64,000 nucleotides of DNA, taken from assembly GCF_021134715.1 (NCBI RefSeq), contig NC_060026.1, positions 14,499,001 to 14,563,000 on the forward strand, in the 5' to 3' direction. Positions 15,001-26,800 of this stretch are shown here, piece by piece. The stretch is from Daphnia pulex. Taxonomy: Eukaryota > Arthropoda > Branchiopoda > Diplostraca > Daphniidae. The notes under the pieces are model-generated. The model made no database searches. It worked only from the letters and a program-made list of their open reading frames with translations, and was not told where the DNA came from. The first letter of the stretch is position 1. The number at the start of each line of letters is the position of its first letter. The translations under genes and the position numbers were made by a program.

Positions 15001-16957
15001 AGATTGTATTATCGATTTTGTTCAGACAACAACAAGGACCCTAGCCCCGGCTGTACGCCTGTCAATAAGAGACTACTACTACTACTCTCGGCCGGCAGTT
15101 GTCGATGTGCAACGGGTTACACCAACAACAGGCGTTTCGTGCACTACGCAAAAAAGGAGTGGCCGACACACAACCAGGCAAAAAAAAAGCAAAAGAGAAA
15201 AGGATTCAGATCGATGGCTCCTGGCACCCTACCATGTTACTCTCCAACGCAAAAAAAAAAGGAATAATAAAGAGAATTAATAAAACAGATACAAACAGAG
15301 AGAGAGAAATAAAAGAACGTGAAAAACAAAAAGGAGTGAAAGCGCGACACACGGTGAAAGGAATGTGCTGTTGGTGGTTGTTGATCGGGTAACCGGATCG
15401 AGGGCAGATCGATTTCCTTTTTTTTTCACTTTCTCTCTCACTCTCTCAGTCTTTTCTGACCCTGTCTTGTCTTCGGCTGTGAGCTCGATAAATTATTGAT
15501 AAATTATGTGTATACGCATACCTTGGTATCCTTTGCATAGTAAAGAGTCCGCCCTTTGAGTTTGAAGTATCGTCTGCGCCATCGCTGGAACGACGACGTC
15601 TGCTTCATGAGGAATCCTTCGCGAGTGCAGACCTGTGACAATGAAAAAGATATGAAGACTAGTGGTGGTGGGAACTGGTTGTAGGTCAATGGGCTGACAC
15701 TCGCAATCAAGTGACAAGCCCCATGTGTGTGCGTGCGTGTATGTTTTAGGAGAGTCTGGGCCGCCGCCCATTCAATCTAAAGAGTTGGACAGGGAAGGAC
15801 GCAGCTAGCTACCCATTGAAGGGATCCCAAGGAAAAAAAGGGAACAATTACTTTTCATTTGACGAGACGGACAGACACGACCCGACGGCTTTGTTGGCTT
15901 AGGTCCAAGGATCGATACCGAGTGGAAATCCCGCGTATGTATATGTACACATAGGCCCGGGAGGGAATAAAAAAAAAAGGGAACGAACGAAAAACTAGGC
16001 CAACCGATGGGGGTGTGGAAGAGAGGGCTTTTTTCGTTACTCCCCCGACAAGCCTCCCCCCTTTTCTATGGCTCATCACGCACCCATGCGGAAGCGAACA
16101 AAAGCCACGGGCCCAATGCTTCCGTGGCTAAAAGCCAACCTCAAAAACTTTGACGAGGAAGGATGCTGGAAGACTTTTAAAGATGGACAATTTTCTTTTG
16201 AAAAGAAAAATATGCTGTTAGTGGGGGGAGTGTGTGTTTTTCTTTCGTGCTGAATCACCGCAGCTGTATACTACTAGGGTACTACTCTGCACGTTGGGTA
16301 AAAGGAGATCGATAATTGGATGCCGGATTTGGCGGGAGAGAGAGAGGGGATTTGCCGAAATGCTTTGCACTGTTGCTAAATCACGAGGGAGGGAAACTCC
16401 CTATTTTCTTCGCCGCTAAGGCGGTCGACATGATGGGCGTTGGAAATCTCACGCTGCCTAATGAATCGCTTCATGTTATATTACCTGTAACATTGGACGC
16501 CCAGAATTCAAAAAGTACAATGCGAATATATAGACAATGGCCATCTTTTATGAGGATTAAGGGATGTCTCACTATTTTAATATTTCCTTTGCTTACACAT
16601 TTTTTATCTTTCCCCCTACTTGTCGGTACAATAGGGAGCTTCAACAATAGACAGTGCAATATTCTGTGTCTTTGTTCTTCGCATTTCCATCTATTCACTG
16701 CGCATCAGTCTGGCTGTGATTAGCTGCTTGGGTGGGCTACAATTCTGTGTTGCCATTGATTGTCGAGACAGCTGAAAGAAAAAGCCTGCTAATTTGCAAA
16801 GAAGAATATGCTTATTTACCGATGATTTGATGTTCTTGTTGGTGGAGAATCTGCGGTGGAAGGATTTGGCTGGCTCAGTCTCTCCATCGCTTTCAGAGGA
16901 GTCATCACCCACTGCTGAGACAGGCTTCGTGGAGATGGTAGTTTCATTTGCCGCCAT
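1..16957 (-). CDS. DGKH: Diacylglycerol kinase, type II (delta/eta class), partial at 3' end
   Basis: Phosphorylates diacylglycerol to phosphatidic acid. Coding exons in transcript order: 16957-16820, 15632-15522, 8125-8045, 6736-6632, 6147-6048, 5819-5683, 5608-5517, 5401-5271, 4653-4485, 4285-4183, 4021-3876, 3780-3625, 3537-3306, 3211-3119, 3037-2236, 2167-1823, 1235-594, 226-127 and probably 16-1; all phases agree. Residues 47-145 form a PH domain ([20 protein letters not shown]). Two C1 zinc fingers lie at about 157-206 and 230-279. The catalytic core starts near 315 ([14 protein letters not shown]); its nucleotide loop reads SGDGS (371-375) rather than GGDGT, followed by [13 protein letters not shown] conserved helix [15 protein letters not shown] begins exon 15. 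A long Ser/Pro/His-rich linker (exons 15-17) splits the kinase; the accessory domain starts in exon 18 ([16 protein letters not shown]). Any SAM domain lies outside the window. The first exon keeps the arthropod [16 protein letters not shown] element. The terminal 16-nt exon is tentative. Confidence 0.93.
556..574. repeat. Poly-C tract (19 C)
   Basis: An uninterrupted run of 19 cytosines lies in the DGK intron just downstream (minus sense) of exon 17, whose donor is at 593-592. It reads as poly-G in the transcript. Confidence 0.9.
8592..8605. repeat. Poly-G tract (14 G)
   Basis: A run of 14 guanines lies in DGK intron 2, about 470 bp past the acceptor side of the third coding exon. Confidence 0.85.
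9629..9646. repeat. (AC)n microsatellite
   Basis: Nine AC units in DGK intron 2. Similar short AC runs occur at about 12514-12531, 14568-14580 and 22616-22630. Confidence 0.85.
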
Positions 16958-17676
16958 AAGACTGAAGAGATGGTGATCAGCTTTCTAGACTCTCCTATGA
17001 CCAGAGAAATGGGGCAGGGTTGGCCACTTCGCTTCCTTAAGGTTTCGACACCTCGGTGAAATGATGGCGAGAAACCTTCTTGTTTACTCTGCGACAAACA
17101 AGCACAACACCCCGTAAAACATAATATCAAACCATCAGGCACCATATGGAACCTTCCACGGGCAAATCTTTCCAAGCTGCGATCAGGAGGCCCAACTCAT
17201 TTGCCTTTTCTTTCCCCAGTGCTTCTCAATGGGATATTTGTCGAAAACTTTTTTTCAGACTGAAAGTAACAGGCAAGAGAGGGAAAGCAGCCGAATCCCA
17301 AAACGCCCTGCAATATGATAATGAAAATTCATTCAGTCTTAATTGGCCGCCGCTAGATGGCACGTAAAATATTGTGAAAACACGATTTTCTTGAATTTAT
17401 TTTCAAGAAATAATTCAGGGAAATTCCCACTACGTAATTTGATAAGGCAAAAATACGCACATTGTGGTCGGCTTTATATGAAAGTGGCTACTTTTTATTT
17501 GCAGTAGAGTAAACAAAGTTTCTGCAACTCTAGTTGGTGGTTGCCAAACCTTTTCGGCTGTTGCAGACGACAATGTTTGAAATGTCAATATTTAAAAATT
17601 CTTGTTGCATCAACAACATCACGTGGTTTCTTTTAAATTGTTGCTTCTTGCTTTACCTTCATGATATTCTAAAGTG
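16958..17676. promoter_or_regulatory. Divergent promoter region between DGK and WRAP53
   Basis: This 719-bp stretch separates two divergently transcribed start codons and must hold both 5' UTRs and core promoters. No canonical TATA box is evident near either start. The half next to DGK is probably its 5' UTR. I see no other gene here. Confidence 0.5.
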
Positions 17677-19910
17677 ATGGAATCTGCAATGGAAGAGGTT
17701 TCAAGTGAAATGGCTCATGATGGCGAGCCACCAAGTGTGTTACAAGAAGACGTGGTTGAAGGCGTTGTCGAACTGCAGGAAGCTGTGGTTGTTGAGGAGG
17801 TTGCACTTCAGGAAACAATTGCCGAACCGGTGTACTATCCTGAGTATCAGTTTGATACGCAGTGGACACTAATTTGTGGAACTAAAAAGGAATTTGAAAA
17901 TAACAAATCACAAGGATTTTTGAAAGGTTGTAAATGGTCACCTGATGGAACGTGCCTTTTGACATGTGCTGATGACGGCCTTCTGAGGCTGTTTGATCTG
18001 CCTGCTGATCTCTACAACAGCCACAAGACAACCTTCCAGGGATGTTCCACGACTGAGCTTTCACCATCTTTGAGGATCAAAGAAGGAGAAATCATCTATG
18101 ACTACTGCTGGCACCCCCATATGTCTTCATGGAATCCAGAAACATGCCTGCTGGCTAGCTCATCCAAAGGCAGTCCAACTCACCTGTGGGATGCTTACAA
18201 AGGAAGTTTGGCAGCCACATACCGAGCTTACAATAAGTAATAAATAAAAACCCTTGTTAATTATTTGAGATTTTTTTAAAATTTGAATTGAAAGCGTCGA
18301 CGAAGTAGAAGCAGCCAACAGTTTGTGCATCAGTCCAGACGGAGAAAAATTGTATTGCGGTTTTGACAAGTGCGTTCGTGTCTTTGACGTCCAGGTGCCA
18401 GGCAGAAATTGCCAAATCCGTCTGACCAAATGTGAGAATAATAATTCAGTTCGGTTAAACGAAAGTTTTTTTGATACATTGTTGTATACGTAATCATGTT
18501 CATTTTGTATGTCGACATCGACCAGCTACCGATGGATTGTCAGCAAGCCAATCGGGAATTATATCGTGCATCGCGGTGAACGCGGCCCTTCCCTCGGTTT
18601 ACGCGGCTGCTAGTTATCTGAAAACGATCGGTAATAATAATAATCATAATAACTGAAGTGATATCCTACGTAATGACGAAACCAAACGACTGGATGCGGT
18701 TACATATCATTACACTCACACATATTACACAGGATTGTATTCGGAGCCTGAAGGCACGGCCCTGTGTGTCTTGGAGGGCCATCGAGGAGGCGTAACTCAT
18801 CTCAAATTCTCTCCCGACGGTATGGTATTGTACAGTGGAGGAAGAAAAGATCCGGAGATACTATGGTACGTATCTACGTATATTATCCAATTCCTAGTTG
18901 ACTCAATAAAAAATGATAATAAATATAGAAACCCCTACGAGTATAGTAGACGTACGTAAATTTTTACCCCTTTTTTTTGTTTGTTTCTTTGCACAGTTGG
19001 GATCTACGCAATCCAGGTCAGGTGCTCTACACTATGAACAGGACGGTTGAGACGAACCAGCGAATCTATTTCGATTTGGATCCCAGCGGGCATTACCTCA
19101 TCAGTGGTACGGCAAAACTTTCCCCGAATCGGGTCCAAAGAACTCGTTGGATTACGCCATGATGGCGCCGCATCTTCCATGTTTAATCGGCTTTTCCACC
19201 AAGAAGCCGGGAGGGCGGGCTTAGAATATGCATACAATAATCATGCCTACTACCTTGCCTTCGCCGCTGCGTTTGTGTGTTTCCAATTTTTCTTTTATTG
19301 TAATTTTTTTATTTATTTTTCCCACAACAGGAGACACGAGCGGCTGCGTGACAATTTGGGACACCCAAATGGGAGTGGAAACGAGCGCTAGCGAAAGTCC
19401 TTTGTTGTCCATGAAATCGCTGCCGGAAAGGTTTCGTTGCAGAGTGAACGACGACTGTACGAACGGTGTCAGGTGAGAGCTTCGACTAATTTTGAATCGC
19501 AAGGCCGTTTGGTCGTGTTCAGTTGTTGATGCAACAACGCCAAAAGAGTTATTACGCAGTCCGCACTTGAGGCCAAGTCAATGACTTTCACTCTTTTTTT
19601 TTATTATTATCTTCTCTGCGATCATTAGCTCCCCCATATTCTATTTGATTATTATTTTTGGACTTATTTTTCTAAATTTCTATTCTTTGCATAATTATTC
19701 AGCTTTCATCCATGGCTGCCCTTAGTGGCCACTAGTTCCGGCCAGCGGCATCTAACCTGTCGGCTCGACGATTCAGTTCACGACAGTAGCGGCAGCGAGT
19801 CGTCCGACTGTGAAATCGATGACGAGCCTTCAGCACGGCACCAATCGAGGGAGAACTCTGTCAAGCTGTGGTGGGCCGGCAACTACAACACCGACCACCA
19901 AGAGGCGTAA
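17677..19910 (+). CDS. WRAP53: WRAP53/TCAB1 (telomerase Cajal body protein 1) WD40 protein
   Basis: A WD40 scaffold that in other animals binds CAB-box scaRNAs, and telomerase RNA where present, and directs them to Cajal bodies. Exons: 17677-18236, 18295-18431, 18526-18630, 18733-18865, 18997-19106, 19331-19472, 19703-19910, giving 464 residues; phases agree throughout. An acidic N-terminus (about 1-55) precedes the beta-propeller. Family signatures in order: [99 protein letters not shown], and a final LWWAGN. The C-terminus has an acidic/Ser insert ([15 protein letters not shown]), as in vertebrate homologues, and ends shortly after the last blade. GTG just upstream (17674) is not needed; ATG 17677 is the first Met. 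Telomerase biology in arthropods varies, so scaRNA trafficking is the safer inferred role. Confidence 0.95.
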
Positions 19911-20027
19911 TTACCATACACTGACATTACTGTCAAATTTTCTCTGACAAAATGGTCGCTTCTAATGTGAACATGCAACAGCGGCCGTCATTCATTTTCT
20001 TCCTCTAATGTAAAGCCTAAAATTTCA

Positions 20028-20033
20028 AATAAA
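20028..20033 (+). terminator. Poly(A) signal AATAAA for WRAP53
   Basis: A canonical AATAAA lies about 120 bp after the WRAP53 stop codon. Confidence 0.7.
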
Positions 20034-23000
20034 AGTCGAGAATGGAACGTGTGTGTGTCGTAGCTTAAGAGAAAACAAAGTGAAAATGAGAGAAAAGAAT
20101 CCACCAAAATTGAAAACAAAGGACAAAATTCGCACGCTAAGAGCGGCGAATCTGGTGCCGTCGGAGCTTCAGATCAAGAGTGAATCGAGAACTGCTGGTG
20201 TGTGTAGGGATAGAAAGCGTTCATTGAGGATTTTGGACGAAGAAGAAAAAAAACCCCGCCACATTCTCGCGGTTTTTTAGTTGGTTAAGGCTTATCGGTT
20301 TCCACAGGAATTAAAATTAGAGAATCTTCTTTTGAGCCGATAGAGTGAAACTTCTTTTTTATTTCGCTAATCCACGCCATTTGTCTTTTTTTGGAAGAGA
20401 AAAGCCAAACGTCGATCGGGCAATAAAAATGGGATGCCCTGCAAGGGGCAGAAACTAATTAATGATTGGGCAACAACTTGGGTTATTGCATTAAACAGGC
20501 ACGCACAAAAGTGCTTTTTGTTGGGCACACATAATTTCCTTTTCGAGTTTGGGGGCGAGCACGAACTTCCAACGTCGCAATTAGACCATCTGCCGCTTGT
20601 TCTTATTCGGGGCTAGCCGACAAGCAGGACCCTGCGCACAACTGCTGACGTTTTATATATATCTAATGTCTAATGTTGTGTCTGCACAGTACTATGGGCG
20701 AATAATGTATTGTTTTCTTATTTCTTTGCTTATTGCACACTCGGCGGGATATGTGTTTTTTCTTCTACTATAAGTCGGGTACGTACACATGTATTACAAC
20801 TCCATTATCATCAGATATTGAAGATAGAAGTACTTCCCATTTTGGCCCCGACTCGGAAAATTCACTAAACCGGAAAAATAAAAACTAAAAATTCCAAGAA
20901 GAAGAAGAAGAAAAAACTTTCTCGCGATTTCAACTCGCACAATAAGGTACGTAGACCACCGCTGTCATAAACAATTTTTTCCCACTTTTTTCTCTCTTGT
21001 TTCTTCCTTGCAATGTTCACTTGAGAAGTGACCCAATTACCTTTTTTTCTCGTTCAAATGTTTCTTACCCACATTAACGGCCCTTTAAACAAGGTGAGAG
21101 TCTTTTTTTTTTCCTTTTTAGTCCGCCGGAATACGGAATGGTTTTGCCTCCTTTTTTTTTGAAATAAAGCTGATGGACGATATGAGTTCTTGTCAGCTTT
21201 CGGTTATTTCGGTTTTGTCTCGGAACAACAAAAAAAAAAGAAGAAAAGAAATACAAGACACGAGGGCTTTCTCTCTTTTTGGGCCTAACTTTCCGTTCCG
21301 TTATGTGTTTTAGGTTTGAAAGAAAACCAGACGAAATGAAAGAAAAAGAAGAGTGATGTCTTTTCCATCAATAAGTTCCGTTGCTGATCACGACAATTGC
21401 TCAATTCAGAGACAATACCAACCAACCGTGATCTGGCCATCGCTAACGATGGACTCATGTCTAACGAAACGGATCGGCGGATTTTATTGGCGACAATATC
21501 CACCAATGGATTCGGTCGCATTTCGTATTTGCTCTGGTCTGACATAATTAGAGTAGTAATCTCTCTTTGCGCCGTCTTTTACACAAGGTTCCCAAACGAG
21601 TTTCACCTCGAAAAGTACTCGAAGGTACGAACCCCCCCACGCATCGCGATGCTGCCCTGTGTTATTTAATTGGCGTAAAGTACTCAACAACGATAAAGTT
21701 AAGAAACTCTTAATTCGTTGTTATTCCCCGACGATTAAAACAGGGTAATAGCATAGCGCGGGAAAAATGAAAAAGATGAGGAACGCAAAAGATCTTAACG
21801 TATGCTATACGACGACCTACCAGAATGTCCCAGATAAAAAGATGCTTATCGCATATAGCGGAAGGAAAGAAGAAGAAGAAAAAAGAGAAAAGGCAGGCTG
21901 AACGATTGGTTTTACACGCAGTTTTGAACATCCACAGCGTCACGGATTCTTTGCGTGGCGAAAGAAAGTAACAAAAGAGAATTCGGCAGAAAATGTAACA
22001 TTACATTAAATCAAGACAAAATGCTATAAATTACAGTGATAAGAGTTTCAGCTCTAGGAATCTGTTTCATTTCTCGCTAGATTTTCTATCGCAGACCGAT
22101 AATTCATCGAAGCTTATTTTCTATATGGTCTATTGCAGATGGAAGAAGCAACTCTTGCCATACCACCTGTGGCTATTAACGTACCTTGAGTGTGTAGTGT
22201 CGATCTTGACGACTCAATAATCTTAACTTTCTTTTATTGAACTGTTGCTGGTCGGTTGTAGCTGCCAAAATGGGTCCATTCTCAAGTCGCGAGCCCCTCC
22301 AAATTTTTAATGACTTGAGTCCTGTGGAAACGGAGACAGAAAAATGGAGCTCATTACTTTACGGAAAGTACGGTTAAAATGAAACTGGCAAAGAAAGAAA
22401 GTCAAACATTTTTCTGTTGAATAATAAATTTTCAAGCGGCGCTAAATAATAAGTCGTCCACTTACGAATATCTGTAGCATGTTTCTCTTTCTGGGGACGG
22501 ATGGACAATGGAACTAACTCAATTTTCCAAGAAAAAAGAGAGAGAGAGAGAGGATGTGGTGGTCTTCTGTTTTCCAACTTGAATCTCGGCATGACGACAT
22601 CAGGTGAAATGAGATACACACACACACACAGCCGACGACGACGACCGGGATGCATAATGGCCCATTGGTTAAACAGACTGTGAAAGAAAGAACAAAAAAA
22701 AAATAAAGAGTCACCGTGCCACTATTATGCCTGGCTGAATGACGGGCACGCCAAAAACATCTGGAGCTCGTAAAAATTCGAAAGAAAAAAGTATAGAGAC
22801 CGACCGAAAGAAATTCCTTAACTTTTTGTTTCCCGAGGTTTTTTAAACAGGGCTGACCACACCAGCCAAAAAATTCTTATTTTTAGACATCAACTAATAT
22901 CTCACCGGGAATATTATACACAGCGAGAGCGAAAGCCGGATCGAGAAATTCACGCTCGACAAACGATTCTGCCCTCGCTCTGTATCATTATCTAATCAAA

Positions 23001-23616
23001 ACAAGATCTATAATGGGTGGAAACAAATTACAAGTTTACGATATCGTGCGACTGAGCGGCTCTGCGAAAATATCCAACGCATTAACGGCCGTCTCTTTAA
23101 TGACAACCGTGGGAGGTCGCCATGATGAGGAGCGTGAGACAACGACAGTCGCCTGTGTCGTCTGCGGCCGATTATGATGATGAGATGCGCCATAACTTTG
23201 ACTATAATACCCCCACTGCCTCTCGGTTTGGCGAAAGCAAATGCTGGCCACCACGGCAGCAACGGGCTGGCCAGCTGCTGTTGTTTTTTTTTCTAAGAAG
23301 AAAATACGACCAATTTCAAATGCTGGACGCCAAAACAAATGGAGGAGGAGACTCGTTCTTCAAATCCAAGCGATGGTTTCACTTTTCTTCTTTCCATGCG
23401 GCTGCTGCTGCTGATAGCCGCCACGGTCGCCCGCTCATCTGATTTCTCTCTGCGTGGCACGAGCTCCAGCCGTTTTGCTCTCAGATGTTCCATGCAGGTA
23501 CGTGTACTCCACATACATCGATGTACACGGTGTGTGTGTGTGTGTGTGTACCTCCTCCATTGCCATTCACCTGGATTCGTCCATCCGCCAAAGAGACTTT
23601 CCACAATGGAGAAACC
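20034..23616. other. Intergenic, no gene recognised
   Basis: About 3.6 kb without a supportable gene. It contains A-rich stretches, a short (AC)n at about 22616 and a (TG)n run at 23531-23549. Several open frames of 60-106 codons exist, but none combines a recognisable domain with splice signals. One frame at 23396 begins with a hydrophobic leader and ends at a donor-like CAG|GTACGT; see the rejected list. Confidence 0.5.
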
Positions 23617-23626
23617 TATATAAAAG
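23617..23626 (+). promoter_or_regulatory. TATA box of the large repeat-protein gene
   Basis: TATATAAAAG lies about 212 bp upstream of the start codon. An initiator-like TCAGACA follows about 30 bp downstream (near 23652). A strong TATA fits a highly expressed, tissue-specific gene. Confidence 0.75.
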
Positions 23627-23828
23627 CGGGGGGCAGGCAATGAGTACCACAGTCAGACAACGTCTTCGGCATCGACAACAACAACAACAACAACTCACCG
23701 ACATCCCAGCCAAATAAAAAAATAAAATAATCCAGCGACAGTTAACAAATCGCCGCAAACAGGTTCACTGGGAAATTGGTTTCATCGTCGGATTCGATCG
23801 ATTAGTGCATCAAGTCTCCGAAATCATC

Positions 23829-26800
23829 ATGGGGCTTCGACTGTCCCAAAGCGTAAGTCCTTCTAAATAACAAAACATTTGATTAGTTTTAATTTCCTTG
23901 TAGCTCAGGAAATTTGGAACAGTAGGTCGAATTTATTTGATTTCCGCGGTCCTTTGTCTTTTTGTTTCATTTTCGTCGTGTTTGTTTTTAGTGAATAAAA
24001 TAGGGGGGAGGATCTTTTATGGGAAACCACAAATTTGAGATGCAACAGGGAAAAATTCGTGGAAGTCTGGAAGAATTAAAAAATTTCAATGAAAAATGGG
24101 TTTTTAATTGGTGTCAAGAAAAATTCAACTACTACGGACTCAAATCCGCTCGAATCTAATAATAAGGAAAGAATTTTTCCCGCTGTCATCCATCACCCAT
24201 TCGTGACATTTCTGTCGAGTCCCTAATCCGCTCTGGCAGCAGCTCCGAATCCGCATTAGCATTTCTATAATTCAGCTCACGGAGTCGACCATTTTCACTG
24301 GAACAATTTCATATGGAAATAAAGAAGCGGGCGCACCATTTCCCATCATCTTCATCTTTCGCCCAGTTATTTTCCTCGACATTTTCTGATGATAGAATTC
24401 ACTGGGAAATGGAAACTTTTTTTTTTTCGGGACAAATGTAGGTCGTTGGTCGATATCCGGCCGCCGCATCTGCGTCTGCGGTTTTTCCAATTCAATGTGC
24501 GCGCAGTGTGGTCAAGCCGGAATGATTTGCACATGGATATATGTATCCAAACAAGAGACAAAGAAGCTCATATTTGAAAAAGAAAAAGATATAAAAAAAC
24601 ACACACACACACAGGGTGAAACGTTTTCCATACCTAGCAATTTTGATGTCTTTTCTCTCTTTCTGGTTAAAACGATCGGTACGTGGAATGTGGACCAGTA
24701 AAATATTCCGCCAGGCTCAATAATTCTTCCTGCTCTGTTATTAAATATCGGTGCAAAATTTCTGAAAAAGGAAAAAAATTAAAAAGAGAACTGGGCCTTG
24801 TTTGGGAAACTTATTTTCGAAAAGGAAAGCTGATAATTGTGTAGATTCTCACGAGACACCGATCGGATAACAGATGGTCTTTGCGGCTTGCGACTCTATA
24901 CGGATCGTAATGAATTCAATCTTTCTTTTTCTGCTGGTTTCTTTTTCTGCGTGTGTGATACAGGTAACAATGGTGCTCTCACTTTGGCTCATGCTGATGG
25001 CAATCAACTTGAGCGAAGCCAAAACCATTCAAAAGCGGATGTTTGCTACTGGAAATCCATTCACGTTCGGTGGCTTGCGCAACGCCATTCTCCATCGCCA
25101 ACTGCATCAGGAGCCATCGGAAGGTGTCGCCTGGCCGAAATTCGTAGCACTCAAGGAACACATCCGACCCAGTCGCCAATTCCAGCCGATTGTCGGTTCT
25201 TCCGCCTTCATTCCACTCGGAAATAACGTTCCGCTGGAACCGGAGCACCGCGCTGTGAACCATCACGATTCGTCGCCACATCTCAACGAGGTGGACGTTC
25301 AGAGTTCAACCGATTCGACACCTGAACCACCGACGGAATCGCCGATTCTTTTCAAACAGTTCACTCCGTCTCTCCCCATTCCAATTCCGTTCCTTCCGTA
25401 CAGCGTTCCAGTTAATCAGCAGACGTCTGTTCCAGCATCTTTCACTTCGTACAACGGCCAAGTCTCCCAGACATCGTCTCTTCCGCAACCCACACCTGTT
25501 CAGGCATCTCTTCCGACGTCTTTCACTACGAGCAACAACCCAGAGCCGGCGCAATCTTTCGTCCCTTACAACGCTCCTGTCCAGCAGCAGCCCCAGCAAC
25601 CTAGTTCCCAGTCTTTCACCACTTTTAATGACCAGTCATCGCAGCAATTGCCTGCTGCTCAGCCTACATCTGTCGCCGAAACTTTTACTCCGTTCACCAG
25701 TGCTGAGCCACAATCTGCATCCGCATCTTTCCCTTCTTTCAATATCCCCCCACCGCAGCCTCAATATTTCACTCCTTACAATAACCAAGCCTCGCAGCCA
25801 TTGCCATCACCTCAACCCACATCTGCTCCGGCGTCTTTTAATCCATTTAACAATGCAGATCAGCAAGCTGCTCGCGCATCTTTCACTCCTTACAATGGCC
25901 CTGTTCAACAACAATACACTCCCAACAACGCTCCTGCTCAACAACCACCTCCACAGCAGTTTACTTCTTACAGCGCTCCTGCTCAGCCTCAACCCACTGC
26001 ACAGCCATTCATTCCTTCACAGTTCGTTCCTGTTCAACAATCCCAGCCCGCTCCACAGCAGTACGCTCCTCACAGCGCTCCTGCTCAACAATCGGCTTCA
26101 CAGCAGTTTACTCCTTACAACGCTCCTGCTCAGCCTCAACCCACTGCACAGCCATTCACTCCTTACAGCGCTCCTGTTCAACAACCCGCCCCACAACAGT
26201 ACGCTCCTGCTCAACAACAACAACCCGCCCAACAACAATACTCTCCTGTTCAACAGTCCCGAGCTGCATTTTACAGCAGTCCCATTCAACCCCAATCTGC
26301 TCCACAGCACGAAGAATCTTTCTCTCCGTTCAACGGTCCTGCTCCACAGATCCAGTCGGCTCCTAACAACCCTCAACCTGCACAGGAGCCTCAGCAGCAA
26401 CCGTTCCAGCCAGCCAATCAAGCGGCACCAGCAGTAGAAAGCGCTCGATCTTACGAAGACACCCAAGCGTACGGACCACCGCAAGTTGCCCAGCCATTTT
26501 CTATATTCCAAGAAATGATCCAAAAGAATTTGGTGGGTTGGCCAGGCCAGGTTGAGCAACCATCGCAGGGACGCCAATATGAGCAGCCGCAGTACGCCCA
26601 GCAGCCGCAGTACGCCCAGCAGGGAGCTGATCACCAAAACTACCGCAACTCGTACGCCAACTCTCGTTTCCTCAACTTTGAGTCGCCAACGAGTCAATTC
26701 GCCAAGAGATCGCTGGAAGCGCCGCCATCACCATCCGAATTGGGTTTCCCATCGATCGGCAGTTTCTTTGAAAATTTCAATAACGATGTCGACTGGGCCA

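Larger units (their letters stand above)
8126..15521 (-). other. Long intron 2 of the diacylglycerol kinase gene (7.4 kb)
   Basis: This intron interrupts the PH domain between residues 83 and 84 and is many times longer than the usual 60-400 bp introns nearby. It is rich in simple repeats ((AC)n, (AG)n, poly-G, A-rich tracts). I found no open frame with credible splice sites or a recognisable domain. It could hold alternative first exons or enhancers, but nothing in the sequence singles one out. Confidence 0.6.

Noticed and set aside
16816-17175. Minus-strand frame of 119 codons over the DGK first exon
   Set aside because: It is out of frame with the conserved [13 protein letters not shown] first exon, which has a phase-0 junction to the PH domain.
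20053-20280. Lys/Arg-rich frame of 75 codons after WRAP53
   Set aside because: It lies after the WRAP53 poly(A) signal, has no domain or splice partners, and its composition reflects A-rich DNA.
23396-23506. Possible signal-peptide exon (MRLLLLIAATVARSS) ending at CAG|GTACGT
   Set aside because: The Leu run comes from a CTG repeat; no following exon in phase was found, and the true gene promoter (TATA at 23617) lies just downstream.
25628-26437. Long plus-strand open frame (269 codons) rich in Leu/Ser/His
   Set aside because: It is the shifted-frame shadow of the Pro/Gln/Ala repeat exon; repetitive codons keep the other frame open.
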